Shown in pieces: positions 26,105-34,155 of a stretch of 64,000 nucleotides of DNA. The stretch comes from Halopenitus malekzadehii (GTDB lineage Archaea; Halobacteriota; Halobacteria; Halobacteriales; Haloferacaceae). Made by a program: the position numbers and the translations under genes. The number at the start of each line of letters is the position of its first letter. Position 1 is the stretch's first letter. Below the pieces are notes generated by a model, which ran no database searches, was not told the origin of the DNA, and worked only from the letters and a program-made list of their open reading frames with translations. The stretch spans positions 120,242 through 184,241 of the forward strand of contig NZ_FNWU01000004.1 in NCBI RefSeq assembly GCF_900108505.1. The letters run 5' to 3'.

Positions 26105-26803
26105 TCACCGGTCCCACTTCGGAGGTCTACTATCGGTTGAGTGGATCACTGCGGACGGAACTGGAAGAGCGCGTAACTTTCCTGTCGAAAGGGTGTGACT
26201 GGGTGAGGAAGAGTGCACCAGGACTTCCGCATCAAGAATATCGTCTTTCGTGGCCCACCCAAGTAGGTCGATCTCAACAGATTCGGTACGTCTGGTACTC
26301 TCGTCTGTGTTCCGATCTCCGACGGGCGGCCTTCGATCCAGGACGATTTTATTCGGGTTGACATCATACGTGTTTTGCTGGCAATCCACGCTATACTCTC
26401 GTAGGTTCACCCGACTAAGGAGATAAAACTCGGAATCAACTGATCCCTCTGTAACCAGTAGTCGTGGGTCATCATGTGTAGATCCTTTCGAATCGAGGCC
26501 ACCACGTTCTCCGTCAAATTCGATCGGAAAATCATATCCTGGGTCGGTTGAGGTCGCCGTGTTGATCTGTAGCCCAAAATACTCGGCTACAGCGAGTTCG
26601 GCTAACAGACCGACAAAATGCCGCTCAGATATTGAGGGTCCCGAGTACGAGTCTGGCGACGCAACAGTAGCGGTCCGCTCCCCTCGAATCCGATCACAAG
26701 CCAGTCGGCATGCTTGTCGGAGATCTCGGCCAACGAGAGTAATAGTTTCCACAACAGGTCTGCTAACCAAACGGTGTATCGCTTCTATCAGTCTACCGGT
26801 CAC
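26105..26803 (-). CDS. Predicted PD-(D/E)XK nuclease
   Basis: A 232-aa protein starting at a GTG. Residues 58-120 fit the restriction-endonuclease fold: E69 in VGLLAELAVAEYFG, D91 in DPGYDFPIEF, and D104-S-K106 in GGLDSKGS, followed by a strand (PRLLVTE). The later LLGWATKDDILDAEVL is a pattern often seen at the end of such nuclease domains. The gene begins 8 bp after the DEDDy exonuclease gene on the same strand, so the two are one operon. Role inferred: DNA degradation, perhaps defence. The family is not recognised. Confidence 0.65.
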   Translation of the reverse strand: MTGRLIEAIHRLVSRPVVETITLVGRDLRQACRLACDRIRGERTATVASPDSYSGPSISERHFVGLLAELAVAEYFGLQINTATSTDPGYDFPIEFDGERGGLDSKGSTHDDPRLLVTEGSVDSEFYLLSRVNLREYSVDCQQNTYDVNPNKIVLDRRPPVGDRNTDESTRRTESVEIDLLGWATKDDILDAEVLVHSSSPSHTLSTGKLRALPVPSAVIHSTDSRPPKWDR

Positions 26804-26811
26804 TGTCGCTT

Positions 26812-27456
26812 CTAACGACGACCGGCATCTATCTCGTACAGAGCGATATTTGACTCAATGTCTCCTACGACGTATTGGTGGATCACATTTTCGAGTTCGT
26901 CAATTTCCTCCTTGCGATCCTCAGAAACCGCAGCGATATATTTCGAAGCAAGTCGCTCTCCGAATATGGAATTACTGAGCTCTTCCCCCTCCCACATCGT
27001 TGGCTGAACAGTAAGGCCATGTGTATCCAGTACCTCCTCCAGCGAAGGCCACTTGACACCGGCCTCGTCGGCTAACCTTTTCCGAGGGACAAATAGGTCA
27101 ACGTGGTTCTTTGCGCAATAGAGCTCGGGTTGCTGACGGAACTGAAGCGACTCGATGCGTTTTGATAGATAGTCCAAATCGAAGGCCTCGCCGTTGTATG
27201 TCACGAGTGCGTTGGGATCAAACTCGTTGATGCGCTCAAACGCTCGACGAATCATGGTCCCCTCATCACCGAGTGCACCTCCAAGGGTCAGCACGTCGAT
27301 AGACTGCTCGCCAGCCACGGTGTCCTTCAGGCCGATCCCGATTGCAACTGTCCGGCCGCTCGTCGGATCGAGGGAATTACACTCAATATCGATGCTGGCG
27401 TATCGAGTGGCAATCTCATCCGGGCCGAGTGTCTGGTGAAAAATCGAATTTTCCAT
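26812..27456 (-). CDS. DEDDy-type 3'-5' exonuclease (RNase H-like)
   Basis: A 214-aa protein with the complete DEDD exonuclease set: D23 and E25 in ASIDIECNSL, N88 and D93/D95 in LVTYNGEAFDLDYLSKRI, and Y195-x-x-x-D199 in HQYVVGDIES. It resembles the exonuclease domain of family B polymerases standing alone. The ATG at 27456 gives the usual N-terminus. An in-frame GTG at 27546 lies about 30 bp after a TATA-like GGTATAACC (27574-27580) and would fit a leaderless start, so the longer form is possible. First gene of a pair with the PD-(D/E)XK protein. Confidence 0.72.
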   Translation of the reverse strand: MENSIFHQTLGPDEIATRYASIDIECNSLDPTSGRTVAIGIGLKDTVAGEQSIDVLTLGGALGDEGTMIRRAFERINEFDPNALVTYNGEAFDLDYLSKRIESLQFRQQPELYCAKNHVDLFVPRKRLADEAGVKWPSLEEVLDTHGLTVQPTMWEGEELSNSIFGERLASKYIAAVSEDRKEEIDELENVIHQYVVGDIESNIALYEIDAGRR

Positions 27457-27779
27457 CGTGTAAAGGACACTGAGCGAGATCATCAAACTGTCGACTTTCT
27501 TACGATACGTATTGAACTCGATATGTAATCTCAAGCTCGCAGTCACGCTTCTATCAATCGCGTCCGGTTATTAGGTTATACCAGCTTTAGGAGAGCGGGA
27601 GATGTGGCTGGTGGCACCTAATCTTTCTATGTGGATCCATAATTGATGGAAATAAGACCCCCTCACACAGCCGCTTCAAGACTCTTCATACTCGGTTAGT
27701 GTCTATCTCCATATAGGTAATAGGAAGCTCACAGTCGACGAGCGGCGGCACCGTCCTACGAACAGCGAAAACAAATAAA

Positions 27780-28319
27780 ATGAAATCACGTACAGCAGCA
27801 ACGACGACACCCGAGTATAGCACAACAGACCTGGCCTTCACCATGGGCTTGATAGCTGGCGAATCAAGCTTCTTCATCACGTTCAGCCGGGATGATCGGT
27901 ATCGGCACGACGTCTACTACGGTCCCAAGTTCGCGATCTCGATGGGCGAGAAGGAAGAGAAAATGCTTCGCAACCAGTCTCAGCTCTACGATCTCGGAAC
28001 GGTAAATAAGAGTCAGAAAGGCTACCAGTGGGTCATATCAAGCCGAGCCGAGTGCCGCGAGCTGATCGAACTTATCGACCAGTACCTCGAGCAAAACTCT
28101 TCCACCGCGTTCCTGGGCGCAGCGAAGCACGAAGCCTACGAGAACTGGCGATCCGCACTGGAACTGCTCCGACCCGGTCGACAACTCACCGCAGATGAAG
28201 TGGTCGAACTTGCCGAGCTACGAGACGGAATCAACTATATTGGCGCGACAAATGCGATACCGACGGAAGAGATCAAAGAGTTAGTCAGAGCGGCTGAAAC
28301 AGAACAGAATGTCGTATAA
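27780..28319 (+). CDS. LAGLIDADG-type homing endonuclease-like protein
   Basis: A 179-aa stand-alone protein. LAFTMGLIAGESSFFITFSR (residues 18-37) matches a LAGLIDADG helix with the acidic residue at GES, and the following YYGPKFAISMGEKEEKML and YQWVISSRAECRELIELIDQYL match the usual beta-sheet and the CLEL-type region. Only one clear LAGLIDADG motif is visible, so it may act as a dimer. Such proteins cleave specific sites to spread introns or inteins, or have been reused as maturases. No host intron boundary is evident, but the 110 bp downstream are rich in short hairpins. Confidence 0.72.
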   Translation: MKSRTAATTTPEYSTTDLAFTMGLIAGESSFFITFSRDDRYRHDVYYGPKFAISMGEKEEKMLRNQSQLYDLGTVNKSQKGYQWVISSRAECRELIELIDQYLEQNSSTAFLGAAKHEAYENWRSALELLRPGRQLTADEVVELAELRDGINYIGATNAIPTEEIKELVRAAETEQNVV

Positions 28320-28357
28320 CCAGAAGGAATATCCCTGAAAAGTGACTATCTTCATAT

Positions 28358-28465
28358 GAGGCCCAGTTAGAGGCCTCACTAACCTGGGGAGGTTAGGTAT
28401 CCATTTGGGTAACGACAGCACCCTTCTGGAGAGACGGCATCCAGAGGCCGGGTTATCAGCCCCGG
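28358..28465. other. Array of four short perfect hairpins (possible structured RNA)
   Basis: The 555-bp space 28320-28874 has no convincing gene. Its first part holds four consecutive perfect stems: GAGGCC/GGCCTC (28358-28377), CTAACCT/AGGTTAG with loop GGGG (28379-28396), TCTGGA/TCCAGA (28425-28445) and CCGGG/CCCGG (28448-28465). This could be a terminator zone, a non-coding RNA or a remnant of an intron linked to the LAGLIDADG gene just upstream. Nothing else was recognised in 28466-28874 apart from a TATA-like GTTTATCC before the next gene. Confidence 0.4.
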
Positions 28466-28874
28466 TCGGAACCGTTTCTGCGATTAGTCACTCTACAGCA
28501 CTGAGGGCCCAGTACACTTGATTTCTCATGGAGACTGGCTGAGTGCCACTCACAAGCGTTCGCAGAGCAAGAGAGTGTGTTCCGGATTCGCGCCGTACCA
28601 TCTGTACTGCGTGTCATTACTCGTCGCTGGTGATAGAGATCGCTCCCAAGGTCAGTTACTTATTTCCGATAGTGTTCGTTATGAGAAAAAGTGTATCCAC
28701 GTAGATAGAAGATATGCCCCACGATGATCGTGGCCCCGGTACAGCAATCCGGTAACAGAGAGAGACCTGTTTCTGACAGGCAATTGTATCGCATTCAGTG
28801 ACGGGAATAATAGTTAGTTCCAAAACGTCTCAATAACACGACTGTTTATCCCTATTGCTTAGAGTGCTTATGTA

Positions 28875-30005
28875 ATGCGGATTCATCAGTTCGACGAGAA
28901 TAAGAAACACCCTCGATCGACTCCCGCCGAACGCAATCCGATCAAACCTGCTGGCGACGGAGAAGGTGAAGCTGAACTTGAGCGGTGGCTGAACGCAGCT
29001 CCCGAGTCGCTCTTGAATGAACCTGTGCTACTCTTTTCTCGACAGCCGAACCTCCCGACCGGGGAGCCAGATCTGTTGGGTTTGGACCGTTTTGGAAATG
29101 TCCTTGTCTTTGAACTCAAACGAGGTGGGTCCGGGTCTGAATCCGCCTCTGAGGCCAGCATCGTCAGTCAGCCTCAATTGTATGCACAAGCTCTTGACCG
29201 GTACGACTACCACGACTTGGATGCGCTATATACGGAATACAGAGGTAGAGAAGAGGTTCTTCCAGATCCTGTTGCCGCACATGATTCTCTCCAGCTCGCA
29301 TTCAATTCGTTCTTTGATCGCGACATTGATCCGTGGGAATTGAACCAAGCGCAACGACTCGTCATCGTGGCGGAAACGATCACTGGACAGACCAGACAGT
29401 CCGCACGGTGGCTCCGAGATCAGGGTCTGGATATTCAGTGTGTGGAAGTACAGCGATTCCAATTTCCATCTGACGAGATCGGGTTCGGCGTTACAACCGT
29501 CGTGGATTACGATGAAACACGGACCCAGGGTACGGACTCCTCAAAACCCGGTGATAGAGTATTTTCCAACAACGTGTTTACCGCCGCCTTCCCGGAGGTA
29601 CAAGATCTACTGTCTGTCGATAGCATAGACTCGGTTCTCGGGAATCTGTCGACAAATTATCCCTACTTGGAAACGCAAGCCGACAAACATCCCGACAACG
29701 TGCGGTACGCCCTTCGAGTCAACCCCTACGATGATCGAGAAATAAAAGTCGCCATCGATGCTCCCGGCGATGGAAACAAGGCCGCGCCAGAGTATCTTCG
29801 GGAGCAGAAAGACGTCTTTGAGAACCGAGGGTTCAGTGTCAGTCAGCGGAGTTCAATGCGAATCGTTGTCGACACCTGGGAGATAGACGGCATCGAAGAT
29901 CTACGTGATGACGCATTCGTTCACCGTGTCGTGACACGATATACGGAACTGATTGAACTCGGCCACGAAGTGTTTGAGTCGTTCAATCCCGATGATAGTG
30001 AATAG
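28875..30005 (+). CDS. NucS-like PD-(D/E)XK endonuclease domain protein
   Basis: A 376-aa protein. Residues about 35-80 carry a nuclease motif close to NucS/DUF91: LEPVL-type strand LLFSRQPNLPTGEPDLLGLDRFGNVLVFELKRG (shortened here), with catalytic D, E and K in EPDLLGLD and FELKRG. A helix with QLYAQALDRYDYHDL follows, typical of these nucleases. The C-terminal 150 residues (DNVRYALRVNPYDDREIKVAID) form an unrecognised domain. The role may be mismatch or branched DNA cleavage, or restriction; as a solo accessory gene its job is open. A TATA-like element precedes the ATG at 28875. Confidence 0.68.
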   Translation: MRIHQFDENKKHPRSTPAERNPIKPAGDGEGEAELERWLNAAPESLLNEPVLLFSRQPNLPTGEPDLLGLDRFGNVLVFELKRGGSGSESASEASIVSQPQLYAQALDRYDYHDLDALYTEYRGREEVLPDPVAAHDSLQLAFNSFFDRDIDPWELNQAQRLVIVAETITGQTRQSARWLRDQGLDIQCVEVQRFQFPSDEIGFGVTTVVDYDETRTQGTDSSKPGDRVFSNNVFTAAFPEVQDLLSVDSIDSVLGNLSTNYPYLETQADKHPDNVRYALRVNPYDDREIKVAIDAPGDGNKAAPEYLREQKDVFENRGFSVSQRSSMRIVVDTWEIDGIEDLRDDAFVHRVVTRYTELIELGHEVFESFNPDDSE

Positions 30006-30264
30006 AGGGCCTGTGAGGACTCGTTGGTAAAATTTGACTATCAGGGCTAAGCACGAGTCTATGCCCCATGATAATACGGCGGGGACAATGCGCTTCAACC
30101 CGGTAACCCTTGAATTTCCGCGCGTACGTAGTGCCAAGCGGGTACGTACGGATGTCATATCGGCCCCCTCCTGTCGATTGCCCCAAATGGGTACTATTCC
30201 GAGTGGTAATTGTCCTTGACCTACTGTTGCGGGCACACCGTTTTAGATCGGGTCCATGCCAAAA

Positions 30265-30714
30265 TCAAGTTATAGTCTCAACGGTATCCCCAGAATCGTT
30301 TCCATAAGCCGCCAATATCACTCCGCCAATAAAAAATACGACTCCAAGAGGTATCCCAACAAGCGTGATGACCAACAAAAATCCGGTAACAATACTCAAG
30401 TAACCGATCAAGTTCACGAACAGTACTACACCTGAGTTTCCTTCTGAAAACCCCGGTTCTCTAATTTCTACACCGTCTTCGCTATCATCTTCCACCGCAG
30501 AATCCGTTGAGTCATCACCAGTTGCTGATTTGGTGACATCCGCTCTTCCCACAGTATCATTATCCTCGAATTGAGCGCCGCAGCTGTCACACTGAAGGCG
30601 TCCGTTGAATCCGTCAGGCCAACCCGCCCAGTAAGTTTTCAGGCGGATCGTCTTTTCTTCGCAGTCTGGACACGGATTCCATTGCTTATATTTCACCTCC
30701 GAGAAGCTGGTCAT
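30265..30714 (-). CDS. Zinc-ribbon membrane protein
   Basis: A 149-aa protein. The N-terminus has a zinc ribbon, CPDCEEKTIRLKTYW...CDSCGAQF (two CxxC pairs, about residues 15-47), then an Asp/Ser-rich linker, then two hydrophobic helices (VVLFVNLIGYLSIVTGFLLV and GIPLGVVFFIGGVILAAYG). The ATG overlaps the stop codon of the small upstream gene (ATGA), so both are made from one transcript. A membrane-anchored zinc-ribbon protein; function unknown. About 260 bp on either side (30006-30264) hold no recognisable feature. Confidence 0.65.
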   Translation of the reverse strand: MTSFSEVKYKQWNPCPDCEEKTIRLKTYWAGWPDGFNGRLQCDSCGAQFEDNDTVGRADVTKSATGDDSTDSAVEDDSEDGVEIREPGFSEGNSGVVLFVNLIGYLSIVTGFLLVITLVGIPLGVVFFIGGVILAAYGNDSGDTVETIT

Positions 30715-30872
30715 TTGTCTCTAATCAGAACCATCGCAACACTGTGTCCACCGTTCATAATCGTATTTCTGAACTCCCATCCATCTGACTCAAGCTTTTC
30801 CAGAATCTCTTTCGCTCGAGCGGGGCGGTTTTTCGGAGCTGCATCTAATTTTACTACTTTGTGTTCTACCAT
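30711..30872 (-). CDS. Small DUF4177-like protein, 53 aa
   Basis: A short gene from the ATG at 30872 to a TGA overlapping the next start. It encodes MVEHKVVKLDAAPKNRPARA followed by KEILEKLESDGWEFRNTI and GGHSVAMVLIRDK. The pattern of an N-terminal strand, a helix with LEKLESDGWEF, then a strand is that of small DUF4177-type proteins. It is translationally coupled to the zinc-ribbon membrane protein. Function unknown. The protein-like composition and coupling make a real gene likely despite its length. Confidence 0.65.
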   Translation of the reverse strand: MVEHKVVKLDAAPKNRPARAKEILEKLESDGWEFRNTIMNGGHSVAMVLIRDK

Positions 30873-31169
30873 TATTACGTGTTAAAACACCGATCAGAAG
30901 TCCAGACAAAGCGATGCGATGTATTTTGTCCGCTCTCATCGTTCTCCCGGTCAATCACTATGCGCTCACATCGATTGGCGTCTTGTTGATCAAAGTCTTC
31001 GAAATCATAGAGTTCCAATAGCTCCACCGACAGAACCGTCTCAGCGTAATGCTATAAACATACGTTCGTATAGCTACAGACTTACGCCTGATATGCTATC
31101 GATTTCGCTTAGAAGGGCTATTCATATAATCGTGGGAATCGCCGCTCAATGCGGCCCCGAGTACCGTGG

Positions 31170-31421
31170 ATGACCAGCGCCGATAATCGTATCCTTGAGT
31201 TCCTTGACGAGAAGGGGATCGTCGCAACTCCCTATGTAATTGCTGCGAACATCGATTACAACCGACTGTACGTGAATGAGCGGATTCGAATCCTCGCGCA
31301 GAACGAACTCGTAGAGAAGGGTGATGAGCCGCTGTATCAGATCACGGAGCGTGGACGTCAGTATCTTCAGGGTGAGCTCGGTGTCGATGATCTACCAGCG
31401 ATGCACGAAGAAGATCGTTAG
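31170..31421 (+). CDS. Winged-helix transcriptional regulator (PhiH1-repressor-like)
   Basis: An 83-aa winged-helix protein: ADNRILEFLDEKGIVATPYV, AANIDYNRLYVNERIRILAQ (recognition helix) and the wing EPLYQITERGRQYLQGE. It matches the small regulators common in haloarchaeal viruses and plasmids, related to the PhiH1 repressor type. The ATG at 31170 follows a TATA-like CATATAAT (31123-31130) with a leader of about 15-20 nt. It probably controls the element; candidate operators lie downstream at 31728-31753 and 32007-32037. The flanking 30873-31169 and 31422-31727 show no further genes. Confidence 0.82.
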   Translation: MTSADNRILEFLDEKGIVATPYVIAANIDYNRLYVNERIRILAQNELVEKGDEPLYQITERGRQYLQGELGVDDLPAMHEEDR

Positions 31422-31727
31422 ATTGGCGGTTCTCTCTGGTTCTTAATTCCGCTTGTGGTGGCATGGATTTTTTAGGTCGTCTCACTTGGTCGGATAGATC
31501 GGAGCGATAATCTTCGACTCGTTTCGTGGCTGTCATTGTATAGCACGCTCTGGTAGCCCTCCGCCGTAAGTGTCGGAAGATCATACCTATTTGACTGACA
31601 TACCCACCCCGATGCCGGATGCGACTTTTCTGTGTATCCACCCCAGAGGATCGCCAGATTGCTTCTATCAATAGAATATATTTGGGAAATAAAAGCAAAA
31701 CTCTATCAGCGATAACCAGATATACTA

Positions 31728-31753
31728 AGAATACTTAATAATCAGAATACTTA
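31728..31753. promoter_or_regulatory. Paired AGAATACTTA repeats before the 41-aa gene
   Basis: AGAATACTTA occurs at 31728-31737 and 31744-31753, 16 bp apart, in a very AT-rich stretch 25-50 bp upstream of a small gene start, overlapping its likely TATA region. The spacing suits a promoter-proximal operator. Inference only. Confidence 0.4.
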
Positions 31754-31778
31754 TAGCACCAGAAATACTATGTATAGT

Positions 31779-31904
31779 ATGGCGGAAGCTACACTCCCCG
31801 TGTCAAGCGATACTCACGAAGTCGTCCAATCAAAGAAACGTGGCGGCGAGACGTATGATACTCTCATCAGGAGAGTGTTTGAAGAGTATCAGCCAGACGT
31901 ATAG
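31779..31904 (+). CDS. 41-aa DUF7557-like small protein
   Basis: An ATG-to-TAG gene encoding MAEATLPVSSDTHEVVQSKK then RGGETYDTLIRRVFEEYQPD. The pattern of a short strand, a helix with K(K)RGGETYD and a second helix is that of small haloarchaeal proteins (DUF7557-like) related to ribbon-helix-helix or VapB-type antitoxins. There is no toxin next door, so it may be a solitary DNA-binding protein of the element. The AT-rich promoter region just upstream supports transcription. Confidence 0.62.
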   Translation: MAEATLPVSSDTHEVVQSKKRGGETYDTLIRRVFEEYQPDV

Positions 31905-32006
31905 TTGGGTGTAGAAATAATCGGTGACAATGGGTGACCTGTACAAAGTGCCCTATCACCGGTTTTCTGTCATACTGATGATGACCATAAGCAAGGCAAA
32001 TTAACA

Positions 32007-32037
32007 CCTTCCTTACGTGTGTACTACACGCGGAAGG
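32007..32037. promoter_or_regulatory. 31-bp dyad upstream of the ATPase gene
   Basis: CCTTCC...CGTGT-gtact-ACACG...GGAAGG forms nested inverted arms (32007-32012 with 32032-32037, 32016-32020 with 32026-32030), centred 83 bp before the ATPase start. It could be an operator or iteron. The rest of 31905-32104 has nothing recognisable. Confidence 0.45.
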
Positions 32038-32104
32038 AGATTAATTGTTTCGCAACTGGCTGTCATCGAGGTGTTCGCCACTCCTGTGAAAGGCGCAATA
32101 CACA

Positions 32105-33745
32105 ATGAGAAACGACAACCAGACATCTGAAGAAGAGAATAGCTTCAATGCGGAAGTATACGAACAGGATGAGCATGGTTTACTCACCTTTGATGGTGTA
32201 CTTCAAGCAGCCATAGACAATCCCGCGTATGCCCACTATCCGACGGTGTTGGATTCGGCTCGGTTCCTATACAGAGATAATGATACACGGTGGGAGTTCT
32301 GGGAACTGTACGGTGAGTTCAAAGGTGACGATGATCCGGACGTTTCTGGAATCCAGGAATGGAAGAAAACAATCGAGAGCGATCACGAGATAGACGAATC
32401 AAAATATGACGGACTGGACCGAACCAGTCTCGATGACGAATTAATCGAACACGAAACTCCCGACGTTGCCAAGCCAGACGAAGAGGTCACGTGGAAGGAA
32501 GTAGAGGATATCGTACTGCTGTACTTCAATCAAAATACGCTCGATGCGGTTGAAGCATTAGCTACTGTGCCGATTCAGCTGATGTTTGACGACTTCACCG
32601 ACTGTCCGATGGTGATCATCGTTGGAAACGCCAGCTCAGGAAAGACAACTGTGCTTGAGTTGTTCAAGGGATGGGATCGGGTCTACACCACGCACGAAGT
32701 AACTCCGGCGGCGTTCGTTACTCACAACGCAGATCAAGATAATGATGACCTCGGAAAGATGGACCTGCTTCCGAAGATCACCGACCAGGTCCTATGGGTT
32801 CCGGAGATGGGAACCTGGTTCTCAGGCGATGGTATCGAGAAGTACATGCGGACGCTCTCAGGTGTCGCTGACGGAAGTGGATACGTGAAATCTACCGGAG
32901 CACAGGGATCTCATGGCTATGATGGTGAACCCGGTGAATATCAGTTTGGTCTCATGGGGGCAACGACGCCGCCAAGCCCGAGTGCTTGGTCAGAGATGGG
33001 TAATGCTGGTGCTCGAGTCCTCATGCACGGTATGCCGAACACCGACGATGATGACGAGGTGCTCAAACAACTGTTCGGAAATAATGGGATCAGCTACGCG
33101 GAAAAAAAGAGCATCGTTCAGGACAAGATCAGCAACTGGCTCCGAACCCTCTACCACGAGCATGACGGTCACATCGAGATGAATAACGAGGACGTTGACG
33201 GAAAAGTCGCCGAGACGGCTCTCAAGCTCGGGGAAATCATTGCTCACGGTCGGGCGGTCTCGTACGCGACCGAGAATGTAGACGGAGATCTCGAAGGCGG
33301 GAGCCAGATCGAGGATCGGAAACGTGCGACCCAAATGATTCGTTTCACCGCGAGGGCGAGGGCCGCGATGGACGGCCGTTCGTCGGTAGAAACTCGTGAC
33401 CTCCAACTCTGTGCTCGGATTGCGTTTGCTACAATGCCCGAGAAGCGCCGAAAGATCATCCGCTTGCTGTGTAACCCGAAAAACGGCACAAAGTTCACTA
33501 CAGCAGAGGTTATGACGGCACTTAACCTTGGATCGAAACATACAGCGAAGAATCGGATGCAAACCGTCGAGAATCTCGGGCTCGCAGTCTTCACACCAGA
33601 AGGCCAGACCACAAGGGGCGGTAGTGCCGATATCGTTGAGCTCAACGACGAGAGACTGATGTGGCTGTTCAGTAAGGACACTGAGGAGAGTAATCCGGGT
33701 CCGCTCAGCTGGCCGTTTGATGATCAAGAGATCGGCACCGCATAA
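32105..33745 (+). CDS. P-loop ATPase, probable replication helicase of the element
   Basis: A 546-aa protein. Walker A is G174NASSGKT (IIVGNASSGKTTVLELF), a Walker B-like strand ends in E234 (DQVLWVPEMGTWFS), and a sensor-type strand is FGLMGATTPPSPSAW. A C-terminal winged helix (KRRKIIRLLCNP, TTAEVMTALNLGSKHTAKNR) would bind DNA. The arrangement resembles helicases of plasmids and viruses (SF3/MCM-like or DnaB-like) that I have seen in haloarchaeal elements without a settled name. The large inverted repeat directly downstream fits a replication role. Start ATG at 32105. Replication function is inference. Confidence 0.62.
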   Translation: MRNDNQTSEEENSFNAEVYEQDEHGLLTFDGVLQAAIDNPAYAHYPTVLDSARFLYRDNDTRWEFWELYGEFKGDDDPDVSGIQEWKKTIESDHEIDESKYDGLDRTSLDDELIEHETPDVAKPDEEVTWKEVEDIVLLYFNQNTLDAVEALATVPIQLMFDDFTDCPMVIIVGNASSGKTTVLELFKGWDRVYTTHEVTPAAFVTHNADQDNDDLGKMDLLPKITDQVLWVPEMGTWFSGDGIEKYMRTLSGVADGSGYVKSTGAQGSHGYDGEPGEYQFGLMGATTPPSPSAWSEMGNAGARVLMHGMPNTDDDDEVLKQLFGNNGISYAEKKSIVQDKISNWLRTLYHEHDGHIEMNNEDVDGKVAETALKLGEIIAHGRAVSYATENVDGDLEGGSQIEDRKRATQMIRFTARARAAMDGRSSVETRDLQLCARIAFATMPEKRRKIIRLLCNPKNGTKFTTAEVMTALNLGSKHTAKNRMQTVENLGLAVFTPEGQTTRGGSADIVELNDERLMWLFSKDTEESNPGPLSWPFDDQEIGTA

Positions 33746-33776
33746 CTGATCCAAAGCGTGCAGAAATTCGGATGGT

Positions 33777-33912
33777 GGGACAGGGGGTGGGGGTGCCCCC
33801 CTTTACTGTCAAAACAAAACAACTGACGGCTATAGTGTTGGGTTAGTGTAGGGGGATGACTGGGGAAGAAAACATAGTGTGTAACGAGAGGGCACCCCCC
33901 ACCCCCTGTCCC
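33777..33912. repeat. Long inverted repeat, candidate replication origin
   Basis: A G-rich arm (33777-33799, GGGACAGGGGGTGGGGGT...) is matched by a reverse-complement arm (33890-33912, ...ACCCCCTGTCCC) over about 22 of 23 bp with a single-base length difference. The roughly 90-bp spacer is partly A-rich (AAAACAAAACAAC) with extra G runs. It starts 31 bp after the ATPase stop. Haloarchaeal origins often have inverted repeats with G tracts beside the initiator gene, so this is an origin candidate. No protein gene is credible in 33746-34155. Confidence 0.55.
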
Positions 33913-34155
33913 TCCCTCGTAAACACTGCACACTTTGTTGAGGGGAGATGGTCTCCAATTACAGGTGTCCCTATTCATATCCCATTCGCTGAAATGCCAC
34001 CACAATCGTTTATAGAGCGTCTAACGTCCAAAGAACGCCTATATTACTTCTTAGAACACTTGTGAATGAAATGAATCCCATCCGGTTGTAGTTTCTGATT
34101 TATCGATAGAAGTCTTCGATGTGATCCAGTATTCTCCCCTTGGTAGCTCGGAGGG

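Noticed and set aside
28518..28727. A 69-codon frame between the LAGLIDADG and NucS-like genes
   Set aside because: Composition not protein-like and no recognisable start context.
31342..31698. A 118-codon minus-strand frame beside the wHTH gene
   Set aside because: Overlaps the end of the regulator gene, low-complexity basic product, no motif.
33856..34065. A 69-codon frame in the inverted repeat region
   Set aside because: It runs through the right arm of the inverted repeat and has a Pro/Cys-rich start; no family resemblance and no clear promoter.
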